Shown: piece by piece, positions 25,460-38,669 of the stretch
How the letters are laid out: each line of letters opens with the position of its first letter
How positions within the stretch are numbered: the stretch's first letter is position 1
Assembly (NCBI GenBank): GCA_000499405.2
Contig: HG738138.1
Location: 1-64,000, forward strand
DNA length: 64,000 nt
Direction: 5' to 3'
DNA from: Onchocerca volvulus
Lineage: Eukaryota; Nematoda; Chromadorea; Rhabditida; Onchocercidae
Notes under the pieces: generated by a model
The model's database searches: none
What the model was told of the DNA's origin: nothing
The model's input: the letters and a program-made list of their open reading frames with translations, nothing else
Made by a program: the position numbers and the translations under genes

Positions 25460-28400
25460 GTTCGACTATAATTGTTTAGGTTGCTGACCTTATTCCATAT
25501 TCCAGCTAATAAAAACTATGGGAAGTTTTCTTTGTTTTCTCTGATCCGTAATTTCCTGCTTGTTTCATTCTATAATGATCGTTGTTGACCAGTGTTCATT
25601 ATCTTCTCGGTTCAAGAAATAGATGTGGAGTTTCATATCGCTTGTTTATTTGATTTTGACATCATCAAACGTAAGATTTAATTCTGAAATGTGATGAAGA
25701 CAATCTTGACAAGTCTCAATTAATTCAACACTGTTTTGATATTCTTTCTATTCTTATGATTATTGAAGAAATCTAAAGAGCGGCAGTTATTTAAATTCAG
25801 CATTAAGTGTCGGTAGGAGATCATATCAGCAAAAAACATCGTTGCCGACAGCGCTCACTGCTATAGATTGCAGTTAACAAATCTGCGAAAGAAAACGATA
25901 CAGTAATGTATGCATCTGGGAAGTCGTGCGCGGTTGGTCTGTCTAAGGAGAAGGAGCGTGCGTGATTCGTACTTGAAATGGTTCATTTATAAATATTGTC
26001 ATAACCAATATGATTGTCAAACTTATTCGACATTGCTCCTTCTCTTTTTGTTATTTCGTTAACAGTTAGGAAAGTGTTCAATCTTGCAATAATAAATATT
26101 ATGGTTCATTCTTAAAAGTTCGTATATTGCTCATTTTGTTTCGTTTTTTTCCAAAGCTGTTATCTACCCCTGAACATATCGATGTTTCACATGATGACCT
26201 AACATTGGCAGGAAATGTCATCAGTCTCTCTATCAAACCAAGTAAGTCCTATACTTGCTACTGCACTATTAGGTCATTTCGACAGCAGTGATCGATTCTT
26301 AGCATCCAAAATTTAACCACTCAGTGCAGATTGAACATGAAAATAATTGACTGGAATAACACTTGAAGTTTTTAAAAACTAATGTACATCACGTAGATAG
26401 CTTTAACTTTTGTGACGGAATAATGGATGAGAAGAGCACCAAAAGATGACGACTAAATAAAAGTTGCATTGTGTTCAATAATATTGTTTTTGGCAAAAAT
26501 AAATGAGAATTTTGTGAAGGGTACCATTTTTCATATTTGCTTCTCAGTTTATTGTTATTTCTTTCAATTTGTTTTTTAGTTCCTTCAGTAAATCAGTAGC
26601 TTTCCGGTGTGCATAACGAACTGAATGCTAAATTTGGGAATAGGATTCTTTGAAACTGTCAACTACTCATCTTTGTTGCTTTTCACAATTTCTTTTTTGT
26701 GAAGAGTTATGAACAAGAAATCAAAATGATTTATTGTTACTATTTTTATATTTAGAATTCTTTTAGAACTCAAATAAGCTAGGCTTAACAAAATGCAGCA
26801 ATTATGAATGATACTTGAAGTAATATACGTAGAAAGTTGCTTTTTTTTTTGCAGTATTTTAGAAGTAGCGCCTATACAAATACAAGTCAAGCTTTGTTTA
26901 GAAAGGCAAGTTATTTTAATTCTGGAATGATTGTATTGTGAAAAGAATGCTTATCATCCATATTTCAAAAAAAGTGTGACATCTTTGCTTCTAATGTGCG
27001 CAGTATGGATATGCTGTTTAAAATGAATGATACTATTCTTGAACTGTTAATTGCAACATTTCAGTTCTTTCGATAAAAATTTCCCATCGAATAGTTGAGA
27101 AATATCTGCAAAATAATGAGCTTATTATAACAAGCAAATGGGAGCGCTCGATAATGCGAAAATAGGATTTTGAAATGGCACTAGTATTTACTAATATGAA
27201 TGGTCACTTCATGACAATTATATCTTTTTGATGCAGGTTATCTATTCAGTTGCAAAAAGCCTGAACAAATAAATGAAAACGATTAGAAAGTATTTGATCG
27301 AATCTCATACTCCTTGTTTTCTTTATTTCCACATAATTCTGAAAACATTTCGAAAAAATATTTGCAAGTTCATCGCTTGCCTTTCAACTGTTTTTCTCTT
27401 GTCATGCTCAATTTCTTTTTATCTCTTTCTCGTTCAGCTCCTTCTGATTCATTACAGTTTCCTTTTTTATGAAAGGTTGGTGGACGTGATATGTATTCAA
27501 GATTGCTTTTATGCTTGGAAAATTCAATGAAGACCAGAAAATCTAGCAAAATTCTCTCTGAAATTTAACATTAGACTCCAGAAGATGTTGGGAACAAGGG
27601 GAAGCTGGCTAATTTGATACTTACATTTCTTAGCAAAAAAGATTGCCGAAAGTTGGTTTTTCTGAACTTTCTGAGCAGTATGAAATTTTGAATGTACTAA
27701 GCTAAAAGTTATTAAATGTAATGGAAACCTTGAATTTCGGATCATCCTATAATTCATTCTAAAAATTATGCAAATACTGAAATAGGAGTCGAGAAAAGGA
27801 TGCCAATACCAAGAAGCAAAAAGGTTGGTAATTGTCGATGAGTATGTATTATAGATCAATCATTTGTTGTGATTCACTTCTGTAAAGTTGTTTTTTTCTT
27901 GCAAAAAGCAAAATTTAGTCATGAATCTAAGAATGTTTTGTTTGCGAGTTATCGTTAGGAATCGTGAACATGAATATGGACATAGACGGAAAACTCTATG
28001 AGACGAACGACGGAATGTATTCAAGGTGGTGCGAGAGGAGAGAGCGTTTTTCTTATTCAGTTATTGTCACATTAACCCGACAATGAATAGAATATCCATC
28101 CATTTATTGCTGTGCATGCTAATTGTTTAATTAGATGATTTGAAAGCAATTCAAGATTTGGCAACAGAAAAATCTATGATGTGTATGCGAAGAAGAGGAA
28201 ATCCGATATTGGTTTTGTCAAAAATAATTAACAAGAATTTCTCACAACACGATTTTTTTCTAACTTGAGAATCTCAAAGGTAATGTAATCAGAAGTAAAA
28301 TCAAGTGCAAACAGTTATTAGAGCATGATGACTGTAATATTTAAGTCACAAGATATTTGCTCGTCTCATTGGTTTTTAAATGTTACTATTATCAAAAGGT

Positions 28401-29364
28401 AGCACTATTCATTCACATAGTTGTTTCATCTTTCTCTTTACATCTGAATTATGACAGAAATCTCTCCTTTCTAACGAATGGAACCTTAATAGATTTATAC
28501 AGGAACTGTGAGTTCCTGAACTTTTAGTATAAGAAAGGAACTGCATCGAGCTAAATGCATCTCATAAGCAGATTGCATTTACAATGTGTCTTGATTTGGC
28601 GTAAACAAAATTATTTCTGGACTTTTTTCATGTTAATAATAGAAATATGATGTTAATTTATTGCTAATCAGTTTGATATTGCAATGACGAATTCTTTCAA
28701 AAACACCGTAATGAAATGAACAAACTGTAGAATTTTGTAAGCTGAAAATGTTGCTTAGCCACACAGACAAAATTTCAACGTTTATTTATATAAACACGTT
28801 TTTTCATTATTCACAGAGTCTTTTCATCGATAGGGGAGGTTAATCTTTAACGTCTGAGAATTTCGAGAATCAAAACCAAATGTCTTCTCGGTTTTCGAAT
28901 CTAATATGTACATGAAAATAAATTTTCCATTATGAGTTTCAATTTATAAAATCATTATTACTGTCGCAACATTTAAAACTAGTTAGGATAAACGATAAAC
29001 GATAATACGAGCTTAGAATCAAATCCGTACAATGAAGAACAGAGAAACATTAACTATAAGAAATTGCAGTAGAAGATATACAAGGTTGGTAAAGAAGAAA
29101 TTACTAAAATACATATGACGAATTAACTCGAAATGATCAATATTTTACTAGCAAGCAAAGAAGCAGATCAATAAAACCCAATATGATAGTGTAATTCAAA
29201 AAAGAATGGCGATTTCCGAATTCCCATCCAGTTTTCGTATTTTTCGAACCGAAATTGTATATTTTAGAAATCTTAAATGAACTACACAGGAACTTAATTT
29301 TGAATCGAAACCGTGAAAAACCATCTCAGTGCACAACTCACTAATGTAATTTGACGTAAATTAC

Positions 29365-29416
<52 letters not shown>

Positions 29417-29996
29417 ACTTATGTAGAAAGGTACTCGAAATTCTGTTGCTCTTTGCAAACTCATTATTTGAAGTGTCGCAATGTAACGTGCTGGTTTGAA
29501 GTTACCAAAGTACGGTTAACTGTTACTCCCAACTGAAGCAGATGCATAATATCGAAACAGAAAAACTGATCATGTATATAACAATCTTCTCAAGAGCACA
29601 TATTTTGCTTGATCCAAATTACGTCACTTTTCTTCCATAACATCCAATCCCTCTCTCTCTCTCATCCCACTTAAGATACTTTTCACATAAACCAAGAATA
29701 CCGCGGAGAGAAATTGTTCTATTGATCTTTCAGAGATAGTTGATGAATTCATCCCAATGACTCATGAATGTAGGACAGATCGAAAGGAGAGAGCTGAGAT
29801 TGCAACACATCCTAATCAACCGTACTTGATAGAAGTCATCAGAGACTTTTATGAAAGGGTCACAGAATGCTGCGACTTTTTTCGCTTGCTTTTTTACCTA
29901 TTCTATTACGTTGAAAGAGATGAAATACTCAAGCTTTACGCTGCAATAACGACCGTTGTTATCAACCAACTAGATCATGTAATGAAGCTATTGTAG
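25247..29996 (+). CDS. Hypothetical small protein (candidate 3 exons, about 126 aa)
   Basis: Candidate exons: 25247-25279 (MRDNNEDIYLQ, ending CAG/gtaatt), 26157-26241 (LLSTPEHIDVSHDDLTLAG, ending in A/gtaagt) and 29734-29996 (after CTTTCAG; reads IVDEFIPMTHECRTDRKERA and ends in LDHVMKLL plus stop). Phases match at both junctions (0 and 1). The second exon has good codon structure. The last exon has a charged first half and a hydrophobic aromatic stretch (FFRLLFYLFYYVERDEIL) that could be a membrane or buried helix. I recognise no family. The second intron would be about 3.5 kb and further exons may lie in it, for example an open segment near 27958-28020. It would converge on the SPIN90-like gene, whose stop is about 100 bases away. 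Confidence 0.38.
25428..25460. repeat. Poly-T/poly-G junction (22 consecutive G)
   Basis: About eleven T are followed by 22 uninterrupted G at 25439-25460, inside the first intron of the candidate plus-strand gene. Such a run can fold as a G-quadruplex. Its exact length is likely to be unreliable in the assembly. Confidence 0.9.
26242..29733. other. Gene-poor interval (possible long intron)
   Basis: No recognisable domain on either strand. Open frames are under about 115 codons. A 48-base A run sits at 29366-29413. If the three-exon model at 25247-29996 is right, this is its second intron. Confidence 0.4.
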
Positions 29997-30103
29997 ATCA
30001 GAAGTTTACAAGAACAAGGTTTTTCAATACTTGAAACATATAAAGCAATATAAAGAATACAATAAGCTTCTGGATTTAAATGTATTTTCTGATAAGTCGA
30101 ATG

Positions 30104-32124
30104 TTACATTGTAACGCGTAAATTTATTTGCTCGGTGACTTGTTGCAAGATGGATTCCGCACAGCGCCTTAAGTCCAATTGTGTTTCATGAGTAAGAAGA
30201 AAAGTTTTCACTGATACAAATACTTCTTGAATGAATCCGCACCGTTTTATTACTTCCATATTTTTCATTATTTGCAATATCATTGCCATTTTCTGAGCAA
30301 TTTTATTTCAAATTAAATTGAAAACGAATAGCAATAGAACAAAGGGATTCTGTGGAGCTGTTAATATCTGTACCTGTGTTTGGTTTGTGTCGATCAGATC
30401 CTGGCATAGTATCCCATAAAGAACTTTTAAATCGTTATCATAAAAAAGAATCGTAATGAGGTCGTTTGAAACGCAAAAAATGTCCACTAGCAACTTAATT
30501 GCGCGCAAATCTGAACAACAGATCCAAGATAAAAATAACAGTATAAAAAAGTTGAGAATTTTATATTCAGACAATGATTAGCTCTGTCTTTACCTTTACT
30601 GTCAGCTCTACATCGGTTCAATTGCATCGTGAGTAATTGACCAAATGTAAGTGGGGGATTCTTATGCAAAGCTTGAGTGACAATATTTTCATTCGGCCCA
30701 AAATGAGCATTGAATGATAAAATGAACTGGAAAGCATCTGCAAAATCCCCTACCATCGAGACTATCTTCGTTAAAAATTCCAAATTCAGAACATCTGAAA
30801 ATGAACACCTTTATAGCAATATTACGTGAAGAATTCAGTAAGTTTGTTCTCTTTCTGGCTACAAATGTTACCTCCAACTTATTTTTGGGTGAAATTAATA
30901 GATTCAAAATGACTATTTGGATGAATTAAGTTAAAAGCTTGAGGTAAACACCAAAAATGAATATCTAAAAATATGAAAGAAAGTGATGCTAGGCGAAAAA
31001 ATTTACCATAATGTGAGGTTGGGAATTTTTCTCCAGTTGAAAATAATACAGAAAGCAACTGCAACGATGATATATCAAGTTCAGTGGGTGGTAAACAGAA
31101 ATTATTTTGTAATACTAACAGTACCGATAACTGCCCACCAAGCAGCATTGTTATGACTGATCGATCCAACAAACAAAGTGAGTGAAATGTCGAAAGCAGC
31201 TCGATGCGTACTGATTCTCTTAGTTCCTAAAATAAAATGTTTGAGCTTCGATAAATGCAAAGTTTTTGAAGAGAATTCTTCCTTAACTTCTAAAAATTAT
31301 CTCTGCATTAAAACTGATTATGGATGAAAACTTACCATTTCGTAAAGTGAAACAAGTTGCTCAATGAAGGCATAATCATCCTGACGAAAATGTTTCATGG
31401 GTACTCGAGCATCAGCTTTTTTCTGTAATTTAAATTTCACACCAACAATTCTTCACGTTAAATCAAACACTTTTTTTTTTTTTTCAAGACAAGTAGAGAA
31501 AAGGAAATTTCGAGTAAATTTTTTGAATAACTGAAAATTAGTTAAAGTGAATCTGAAGGACACTGAAATTTTGATGCATAACCGTAAGACCACAGACCAG
31601 TGCTGTATTATTAAGTTACCAGAAATCCAGAAAATTGCTGCAGAGATTTAACCATCATAGCTTCATCATTCCGAATAGAGCAATCTAGCTGTAAAAGACT
31701 ATTCAAATTAATATATAACATTTCTTTCCATCCCATAATTCAAGTTCAAATCTTGTAGCAAGCTGTAAAGTTTTTATGGCCTAATTGATGAATGGAAAGT
31801 GTTGGTAAGTACAATAATAAAAGCGACAATATAAGTCAACGTCATGCATACCTGACTTTTATCCTCAATGTAACTTGTTATGCTGGCAGTGAGTTGCTCC
31901 AATATTCTCGCATCATAGCAATTCTTCAGATCAATTATATCGTCTTTTTCCAAAGCATTTTTTATAACATGAAGACTATATATATCGGGCAAATCCCGCA
32001 GTAAACTGCTCAAGATAATCGATACAGTATTTATACAAGTTCCTATAGGAGCATCAGTTTGTTCCCGAATGATGTCAATCAATTCTCGAGCTTTTTCCTC
32101 ACTATTCAACACCGGGACATACAT
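30104..32124 (-). CDS. NCKIPSD/SPIN90-like protein, leucine-rich region (7 exons, 391 aa modelled)
   Basis: Exons: 32124-31852 (from the first in-frame ATG), 31688-31620, 31422-31336, 31226-31007, 30794-30594, 30510-30374, 30292-30104; GT-AG, phases close. The exon ending GEKFPTSHY resembles the SPIN90 GEAVPYAHYE segment. NPPLTFGQLLTMQLNR resembles its TFTEKILLLLNRED segment, and LITILFYDNDLKVLYGILCQ resembles the conserved FYTSD-MVLIDI-VRQL-DL motif. SPIN90/WISH/DIP proteins bind Arp2/3 and nucleate unbranched actin; that function is inferred. Vertebrate members carry an N-terminal SH3 domain and proline-rich region that I could not find upstream. The frame is open back to a TTATTTCAG acceptor at about 32151, adding RYIEESEWL, so the protein either begins near here by trans-splicing or has unidentified 5' exons. 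Confidence 0.8.
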
Positions 32125-32151
32125 GAGCCACTCTGACTCTTCTATATATCT

Positions 32152-33577
32152 AATGAAAACTGAAATAATCCTAGAAGAAATTCTCGACTTTTGCCATATG
32201 TTTATGTTATTAAGTTACTGTCCATTTTTAGTACGCTCCTCCAGCCAACATCACATTTGCCAAAAACGATTAAACAATTAATTCATTTCCATACATACAT
32301 CACGCTTTGAAGATGCTCAGCTAGCTTTGATCATCTCTATATTTGAATATGCTATTGGTGGCTGATATTTCCATGAAAATAAATAATATGCCAACAATAT
32401 TTCTTAGGTAAGATAGCGATACAATTTCAAAAACTAGTAATGTCGAGGTGTTCATCAGTAAATCATACTTATTGCGCTCAATCTATGTCAGTCCCCACAT
32501 TTACTGCAGTTAAAAAGTGGAAGTCAAAGTTAGTTTTCTGAATTACTTCAAATTATCTTCGAAGAAACAATTGTTACTCGCTTATCGCACAATCTGATAA
32601 AAAAATACCACGACTTATAAGAATAGAAACTGTTCTGATACTACCAATCGAAGCCAAGATTAAAACAATGATCCCGACTGTAAAGATAGAAAAATGCCAA
32701 GTCAAATTTATTTCAGTTGATGAGGATTTCTAATTAAGTCATGGAAATAAAGTGTTATGGGCATTCCGGTTACGCCAAATCAAGAAGTACTCTCAACCAA
32801 TGCAACTGTAACTGAACTAGGAAATATAAAACAAAAAATATTTCACACAAATTATACCACTCGCATAAGGTCAGCTCTTTCTATCTTTCCCCAAACTACC
32901 AATATCTATTTATTCAGGCTACCGTGTGTGATTACACATTACAAATAGATGCGCACCAGTCTCCCAAGAAGGTGTTTGCAGTTGCTGTCCTCATTCAAAA
33001 TAAGAGAAATCACCAGGAGCTCCTATCAAAAGTTATTTAACAAGGCATAAAAAAGTATTCGGACCTAAAAATATGAGCGCCAGATTTAACTGGAATAGCA
33101 CTTCATTAGAAACCATAACAAACACTGGAGCAATAATTTGGCACAAATAACAAATAAATAAATTAATGAGCCAGAAGATAAGTTCTCGATACTTGAAGAT
33201 ATCCTAACATGTAAGCACAGTATATACTTGGATTAAAGCTCCTACAACATTACAACATGATACTACCTTATTTTTGATGGAAAATTAGCAATCGGAAATA
33301 CATACAGAACCCAATGAACAATAAGCACGCCATTAATTAGAATACGAAACGAAAAACAGAACTCAAGTACATAATTGATATGAAGAAATAAATGAGTGCC
33401 AATCTGCCATAGAGCAGGAATGGAAGGAAGCAAATAGCAAGGTCATGACAACGAACAATACTTTGTTAAATACGGCAAACATCTGTGCGGCATCCTATTT
33501 ATTAGTATTAAAGAATAATGTCCAGTACTGTCAGTGATAATAATGCATTAGTAGTGGTGGAACATTCCAGAAAGATT
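32152..33577. other. Intergenic 1.4 kb upstream of the SPIN90-like gene
   Basis: I searched the minus strand here for an SH3 domain and found none. An AATAAA (minus strand, 33503-33498) about 75 bases beyond the makorin stop is its likely poly(A) signal. Confidence 0.5.
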
Positions 33578-35960
33578 CTAGACGAGACTGAATGCTCGAC
33601 TGATAATGCCTTGCGCAATTCTCGAAAAATCGTCTTCCGAATCTGAATCAGAAAATGACCATACTTCGGAATATAACGGACGTCTTCGTCTGCAAAAAGC
33701 CATCAATTATCATCTTTCCATGAATATAAATGAAAACAGTGTGCTCGAAGTAACTTTATACAAGGAAAAAACCTTTGAAGAGTCCGTGGACTATCGCCTT
33801 CCACGATCGTGCCATCCGGCAGTTCATGTTTATAGAAACACTTATTACCGAATGGACAATCATCGATATATCCTTCTTTCACATATTTGCACTGCTTCTG
33901 CTTGGTATTTTCACGAAATCTAGCAATTAGATCATCTTTATCTGCTTGATCTTCGACCCAGTATGTGGCTACAACCAACATGAATACATATTCGGTTTTT
34001 CTTCTAAGAAGATACAAAAATAGAAATATTTAGTTAGATAAGTCTAAGGTATCTTTCTAAAAACCGCTACTGAAAACAATCCTTTATATTTACCAAATAT
34101 AAGAAAGGTTTTCTTAAAAAATTTTACGATAAAAACAAAATGCGGGTCACTGACCGGGAATGACGAAATCTGAATGAGTACGACACTCAGGACAACTGCG
34201 AACTGTTTTCTTCTCGAAATGATCATTCTGATTTCGGCGCCACTGCCGAATACAGTTTAAACAGAAACAGTGTCTACAGCCTTCCAGGATTCCAAAACGT
34301 CTCCTTCTCTCCCTAAAAATGTAAATATTTTCATGCTTACATGATAATCAAAATGGGCCTTATTTGTCTAAAATTGAGAAATTATACTTCTCTCCTTCTA
34401 CTGTCAATTAAAGCACGGTCTAACAAAACTTGAGAAATAAACTAGCCTAATGTTTTCCATACATATACCGCACACTTTACCAGCCGAGCGTGCTTCAGCA
34501 AACGCTTCTTCCATGGCAGCTTCATGAGCGTCCATGCATGCTCGTCGATGCTGTGCACGCTGTTCTGTATCCGTTGGATGCAAGCATGGTACATTACAAA
34601 GATCGCATACGTCACCATGCACAAATTGGCACTCATCACCTTTATCACAGTTCCCCGTTTCGAAATATGGACATAATGGTAATGAACCAAGCGACCTGTA
34701 ACCATCTTTGTATTCTTTCACTTTACTTTATATTCAGGAATAATTTATTCTCAACAAAAGACTTTTGTAATTTACTTACCCTGAAGCAACAGTATTAACT
34801 TCGTTTGATGCCGAAATTTTCCAAGACGGAATAAATTCGGCTGCATCCACGGAAAATACATGACTGCTTCGGTTTACTGCTGCTGCTTTCGTTGTTATTT
34901 CATTACTGTTGCATCCATTCTCAATTACTGAAATAATGAATGATTGAATTGTTTCATATATTTTTCTACCAGTTCCTCCTATCATATCATCTTTATTACA
35001 ACGATCGTATAAACGATATTTTAATAATGTATATGCAAAAAACTACCCGATTTTAGAAATGGTAATAAAATAAAAATTACCTTTCGTTGAGTTAGAATTT
35101 TCTGCAGCACGAGAAAAGCTTTTCATTGTCCTAATCCCATCTAATGGTGGTCGTTTATGATCGTACCTAAGAAAAATTTGGCACTATTAATAGTCGCATG
35201 AATAACGGTTCTAACTCCCTATGGTAAATAAATAACACTTGCGATCATGTACTTTAAAAGTATCATCTTGGCAAAGATATAATTATCCACACCAAGCGAA
35301 TAATTACATTTCTAATGTTAAATGACCTGAAACCATTCTAGCTTCGACTTGATTCAACCGAAAAAGAGTAAATATATTTACTGAACCGAAAAACGAACGA
35401 AATATTGTACCTGCAAGAAGTACCAAAAGCACATTTTCCAATAAGATAGTAACGGCATGTCCGATCCGGTTTAGAGTTACGGTCGTGGGAAAATGGACAT
35501 GAGGAACCTTCGCGACAGATGTTATTCGCAAAATATCGACATAAAATTTTACTCGTTAGAGTGGTTGTTGACGCTAAAATGAAAAATATATTTAAGTGAA
35601 ACATAGAAATAAAATAATCCAGTAACTCTTGAATCTTGAGTAAAAATAAGAACGAAAATGATGCAGTTTTAAAACTTTGCTTTAACATATTTAGTGAGTA
35701 GTGCAGATGGACCATTTGATTCACATAAAACTAAATAATACTATTAACAAATGTTAATTAATAGCAAAGAACTAATATATTAATTGTAGTAGTAGTTGCT
35801 GTAGTAATAGTAGAACCATTTTTCCATTTCTCTCCAAACTTCAAATTTCGCGTAAATAATATAACTAACATCAAACTTAGAATAATTTATGAATTTGGAA
35901 TAAATTTTCGGATACAATAACCCGCAAGAAGTTATGAATTGAGTGCTTACCAGCAGCCAT
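33578..35960 (-). CDS. lep-2: Makorin RING finger E3 ubiquitin ligase (8 exons, 373 aa); LEP-2-like
   Basis: Exons: 35960-35951, 35573-35411, 35166-35081, 34927-34780, 34695-34447, 34312-34155, 33968-33773, 33689-33578; phases close. Architecture is the full makorin set: CCCH fingers at 15-33 (CRYFANNICREGSSCPFSH), 43-61 and 144-162, a makorin Cys-His motif from 166, a C3HC4 RING (C211-x2-C214, C231-x-H233, C236-x2-C239, C259-x2-C262), then a last CCCH at 298-318. The C-terminus is acidic (FSDSDSEDDF). Makorins bind RNA and ubiquitinate targets. The C. elegans makorin LEP-2 acts in developmental timing upstream of LIN-28; orthology is inferred from architecture. The intron splitting the RING (after exon 5) appears to be GC-AG: ATTAG/gctagttt. 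Exon 1 encodes only four residues and follows TTTTTCCAG by about 27 bases, fitting a spliced-leader acceptor. Confidence 0.94.
34432..34447 (-). other. Non-canonical GC splice donor in the makorin RING
   Basis: Exon 5 reads ...ATGGAAAACATTAG and is followed by gctagttt. Using GC as donor joins it to exon 6 and gives CGICMENIRERRRRFGIL, which matches the makorin consensus spacing between the first RING cysteines and RRFGIL. The GT at 34460-34459 (G/gtatatg) would delete ICMEN, including a zinc-binding cysteine. Confidence 0.75.
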
Positions 35961-38660
35961 ATGCACAGAATCTTCCGTCTTGTTCTCCTGGAAAAACATA
36001 TATTTATCGGTAGCTTCCTGAGGCCATGCGTCGTATATGCGCATGAGATCATTCAATTAATATTCATTTATCTATTACAGCATAATATAACAAAGTCAAA
36101 ATTTGGATTCGCTTAGCCAATCCAGTCTCCTTTTTTAAGTGCTTGCTGAAAGAATCAACATTCTGACATAGTACCAAGATCAGGGTCAAAAAGATCAACC
36201 CCATCCTTTAAATATTTCAATGTTGGTAGCTGTTTCGGGTTAAATATGTACAATGCCTATTGTCTACCAAATGAAACAAAGTGATAAGATGGTTCGATGT
36301 TTCTCACGAACTCTCTCCTACTCACCGACTCCACCGACATCTAGCAACACTGAAAACGACAGGAATACAACTAAAACAGACGGGACCTATGCGGAATCTC
36401 ATTATCCAACAACCGACGTACCGTCATCCTTCTGTACATCTCTGTTATGCTACATGGCCGCGGTTAGTAGTCGAATTGCCAAAAGTCAGCGCTACTGAAA
36501 CACCCGTGAGATGCCATACGGGTATTCTACCTCTTTCTGTGTGCGGTTTGGTACTTTATTTGTTCGAAGTGCTTGTTTTTTAATAATAGCCGAAGGACTT
36601 GAAGCATATCGCTTTTAGTTAAAAAGAAGCAAGTTGTAGAGAAGCGGGGCAGAACGAATTCAGACCACTTCTGGAATGTTGAAGCTTGATAAAGTGCGGA
36701 AGTGACCTGATAGCAAGTCAGCCATTGGTGTCAATTTGCTTTTACTGTCATTGTTTGTATTTGGTTAGAATAGAAACAAAGTTTTCTAATAGTCATTGCC
36801 ATCCTTGCATCACTTTCCATCCAGAAATGTCTCGAAAATAGGGTTATCCCGAAGATGGCTAATAGAAATCATACTGATATCTCGATGAAATTTAAATATG
36901 CAATCAGGAAAGATATGTTATCCACTCCTTCCTATTAGATGAATTTTCTTGGCATCCTAACTGTATTTCAGTGAATTATCAGAGGCTGCAAATAGCAATG
37001 AAGTAGGAAATATCGCGCTTATGATTTTTTCATCTTGTCTAGCTTTCAGTCGCAGTTCATTATCAGTGTCCATTGGAACTGTATCATTTTCCTAGAACAT
37101 ATGAAAAAATAATAATAATAGTAATTGTTAGGTATTTCTGTAGGAAAAAGTAAAATAAAATACTCAAAAACAACTCAAAACGAATTAGTTGGTAACCCCC
37201 AATCAAAACAACAAAATTGATGGTGATGAAAAAACTATCAAATAAAAAATCTCGGTATATATATATAATTTTTTTTTTTGTTGTTTTAACTTTTTTTATT
37301 ATTATGATTATTTGTCAACAGTATTAGATAACGAGCAGTTATTGATGATCGTATCATTTGGTCTTCCAGAAATTTTATTCATCTTCCTTTGTAAGTTTGC
37401 TTAGTTTTGCCACTCTTACATTTTTCATTAGCTTCATCTGAATTGCTTCATGTAGTGTGATAATCATAGTACGAATGGTAAAATTCTTCAGTCACACTAC
37501 TCTGATTATCTCTAATGACTCACACACAAGTTTTGAAATACATTTCTTTCAACAACAGAGATGTTTGTACAGCATTTAAAAAGTAATAATGTTATACTAC
37601 GAACTTCATTTCATACAGTTATCTCTCATCATAGAGCAAACATAAAGTCTTGGGTTTACAATAATTTCATCCTTCAGGTAAAACAAAGAGCGGTGAGGAT
37701 TGCAGTATCTGTTTAATCTGTCCCCTTATAGGTAAAGCGCAATTCCAACATCATGTCAGATGCGCTCCGATATTTCTAGTCAATGCAAAGCAGCGGATAA
37801 TCATACACTCAAATTTTATGGTCATAAATAAATTTTTATATCATCCAGTGAATCACAGGGGAATGCATCTGCTTATAGAGCTCGAATTTTTAATATTGAA
37901 AAGTTGTATGTTGAAGAATCAGCCCAAACTTACGATATCATTTGTTGGGTGATGTTTCATTTTGGTGCTAAAAACCAGAAAATCATTGCTTAAGAATGAG
38001 GAAATGTCTGGAAGCGGTACTTTAGAGTACCTTTTTATTTTTCCTAATGACTGACCAAATTAATGTTTGACCTTGAAACATCGACAACTCTTATTTTCAC
38101 CAGTATCATTAACTTCCATTCTGTGAGTAAAATCGAGATCTCATCCATCCACTTTATAACTGTTTGCTCTGATATCATTTAAAATAATGTTTGCAACTTT
38201 AGTGTGTGTGTGTGTGTGTGTGTATGTATGTGTGTTATACATGTATGTATCTCAATGGCATTCAACTGATCTGCTAGAATTGATGCTAAATCATATGGTT
38301 CTTAACACGATCTCCTTTTTTCTTACTGTGATTTGTAACTGCAACAATTCCAAGTTGGCAAACTATATATTAACATGCATTATTATATGGGCATGCCTAC
38401 AAAGCGTCATTTAGAGAGAAATTTCATTGAAATAACGGTCCTAAGAAATCCTCTTGCGAGTAACCGGTCTCTCATTAATGCCGTAATATCCTAATTCATT
38501 AAAATATCCCGAGGATAAACTCTAAAATAAAGTATAAAAAACCAAAAACATTACATTAATTCAAATAATCCGTCTTGTTATGAATTAACTTCATGAACAC
38601 AGTAGCGAACAGTCGCGGTTGAACAAATGGTCAACTATTGATTTAAACCGCAGTTGAATA
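35961..38660. other. Intergenic interval, 2.7 kb
   Basis: Upstream flank of the makorin gene. Plus-strand ORFs at 36253-36583 overlap each other in two frames and match no family. A (GT)n microsatellite lies at about 38201-38224. Nothing else stands out. Confidence 0.4.
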
Positions 38661-38669
38661 GCGTTCTTT

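Noticed and set aside
27273..27530. 85-codon hydrophobic plus-strand frame
   Set aside because: T-rich DNA gives hydrophobic translations by chance; no leader acceptor or conserved motif.
32225..32270. Possible extra upstream SPIN90-like exon (minus strand) ending VLKMD in matching phase
   Set aside because: The donor fits, but the only acceptor upstream in frame is weak and would leave about 20 bases; not convincing.
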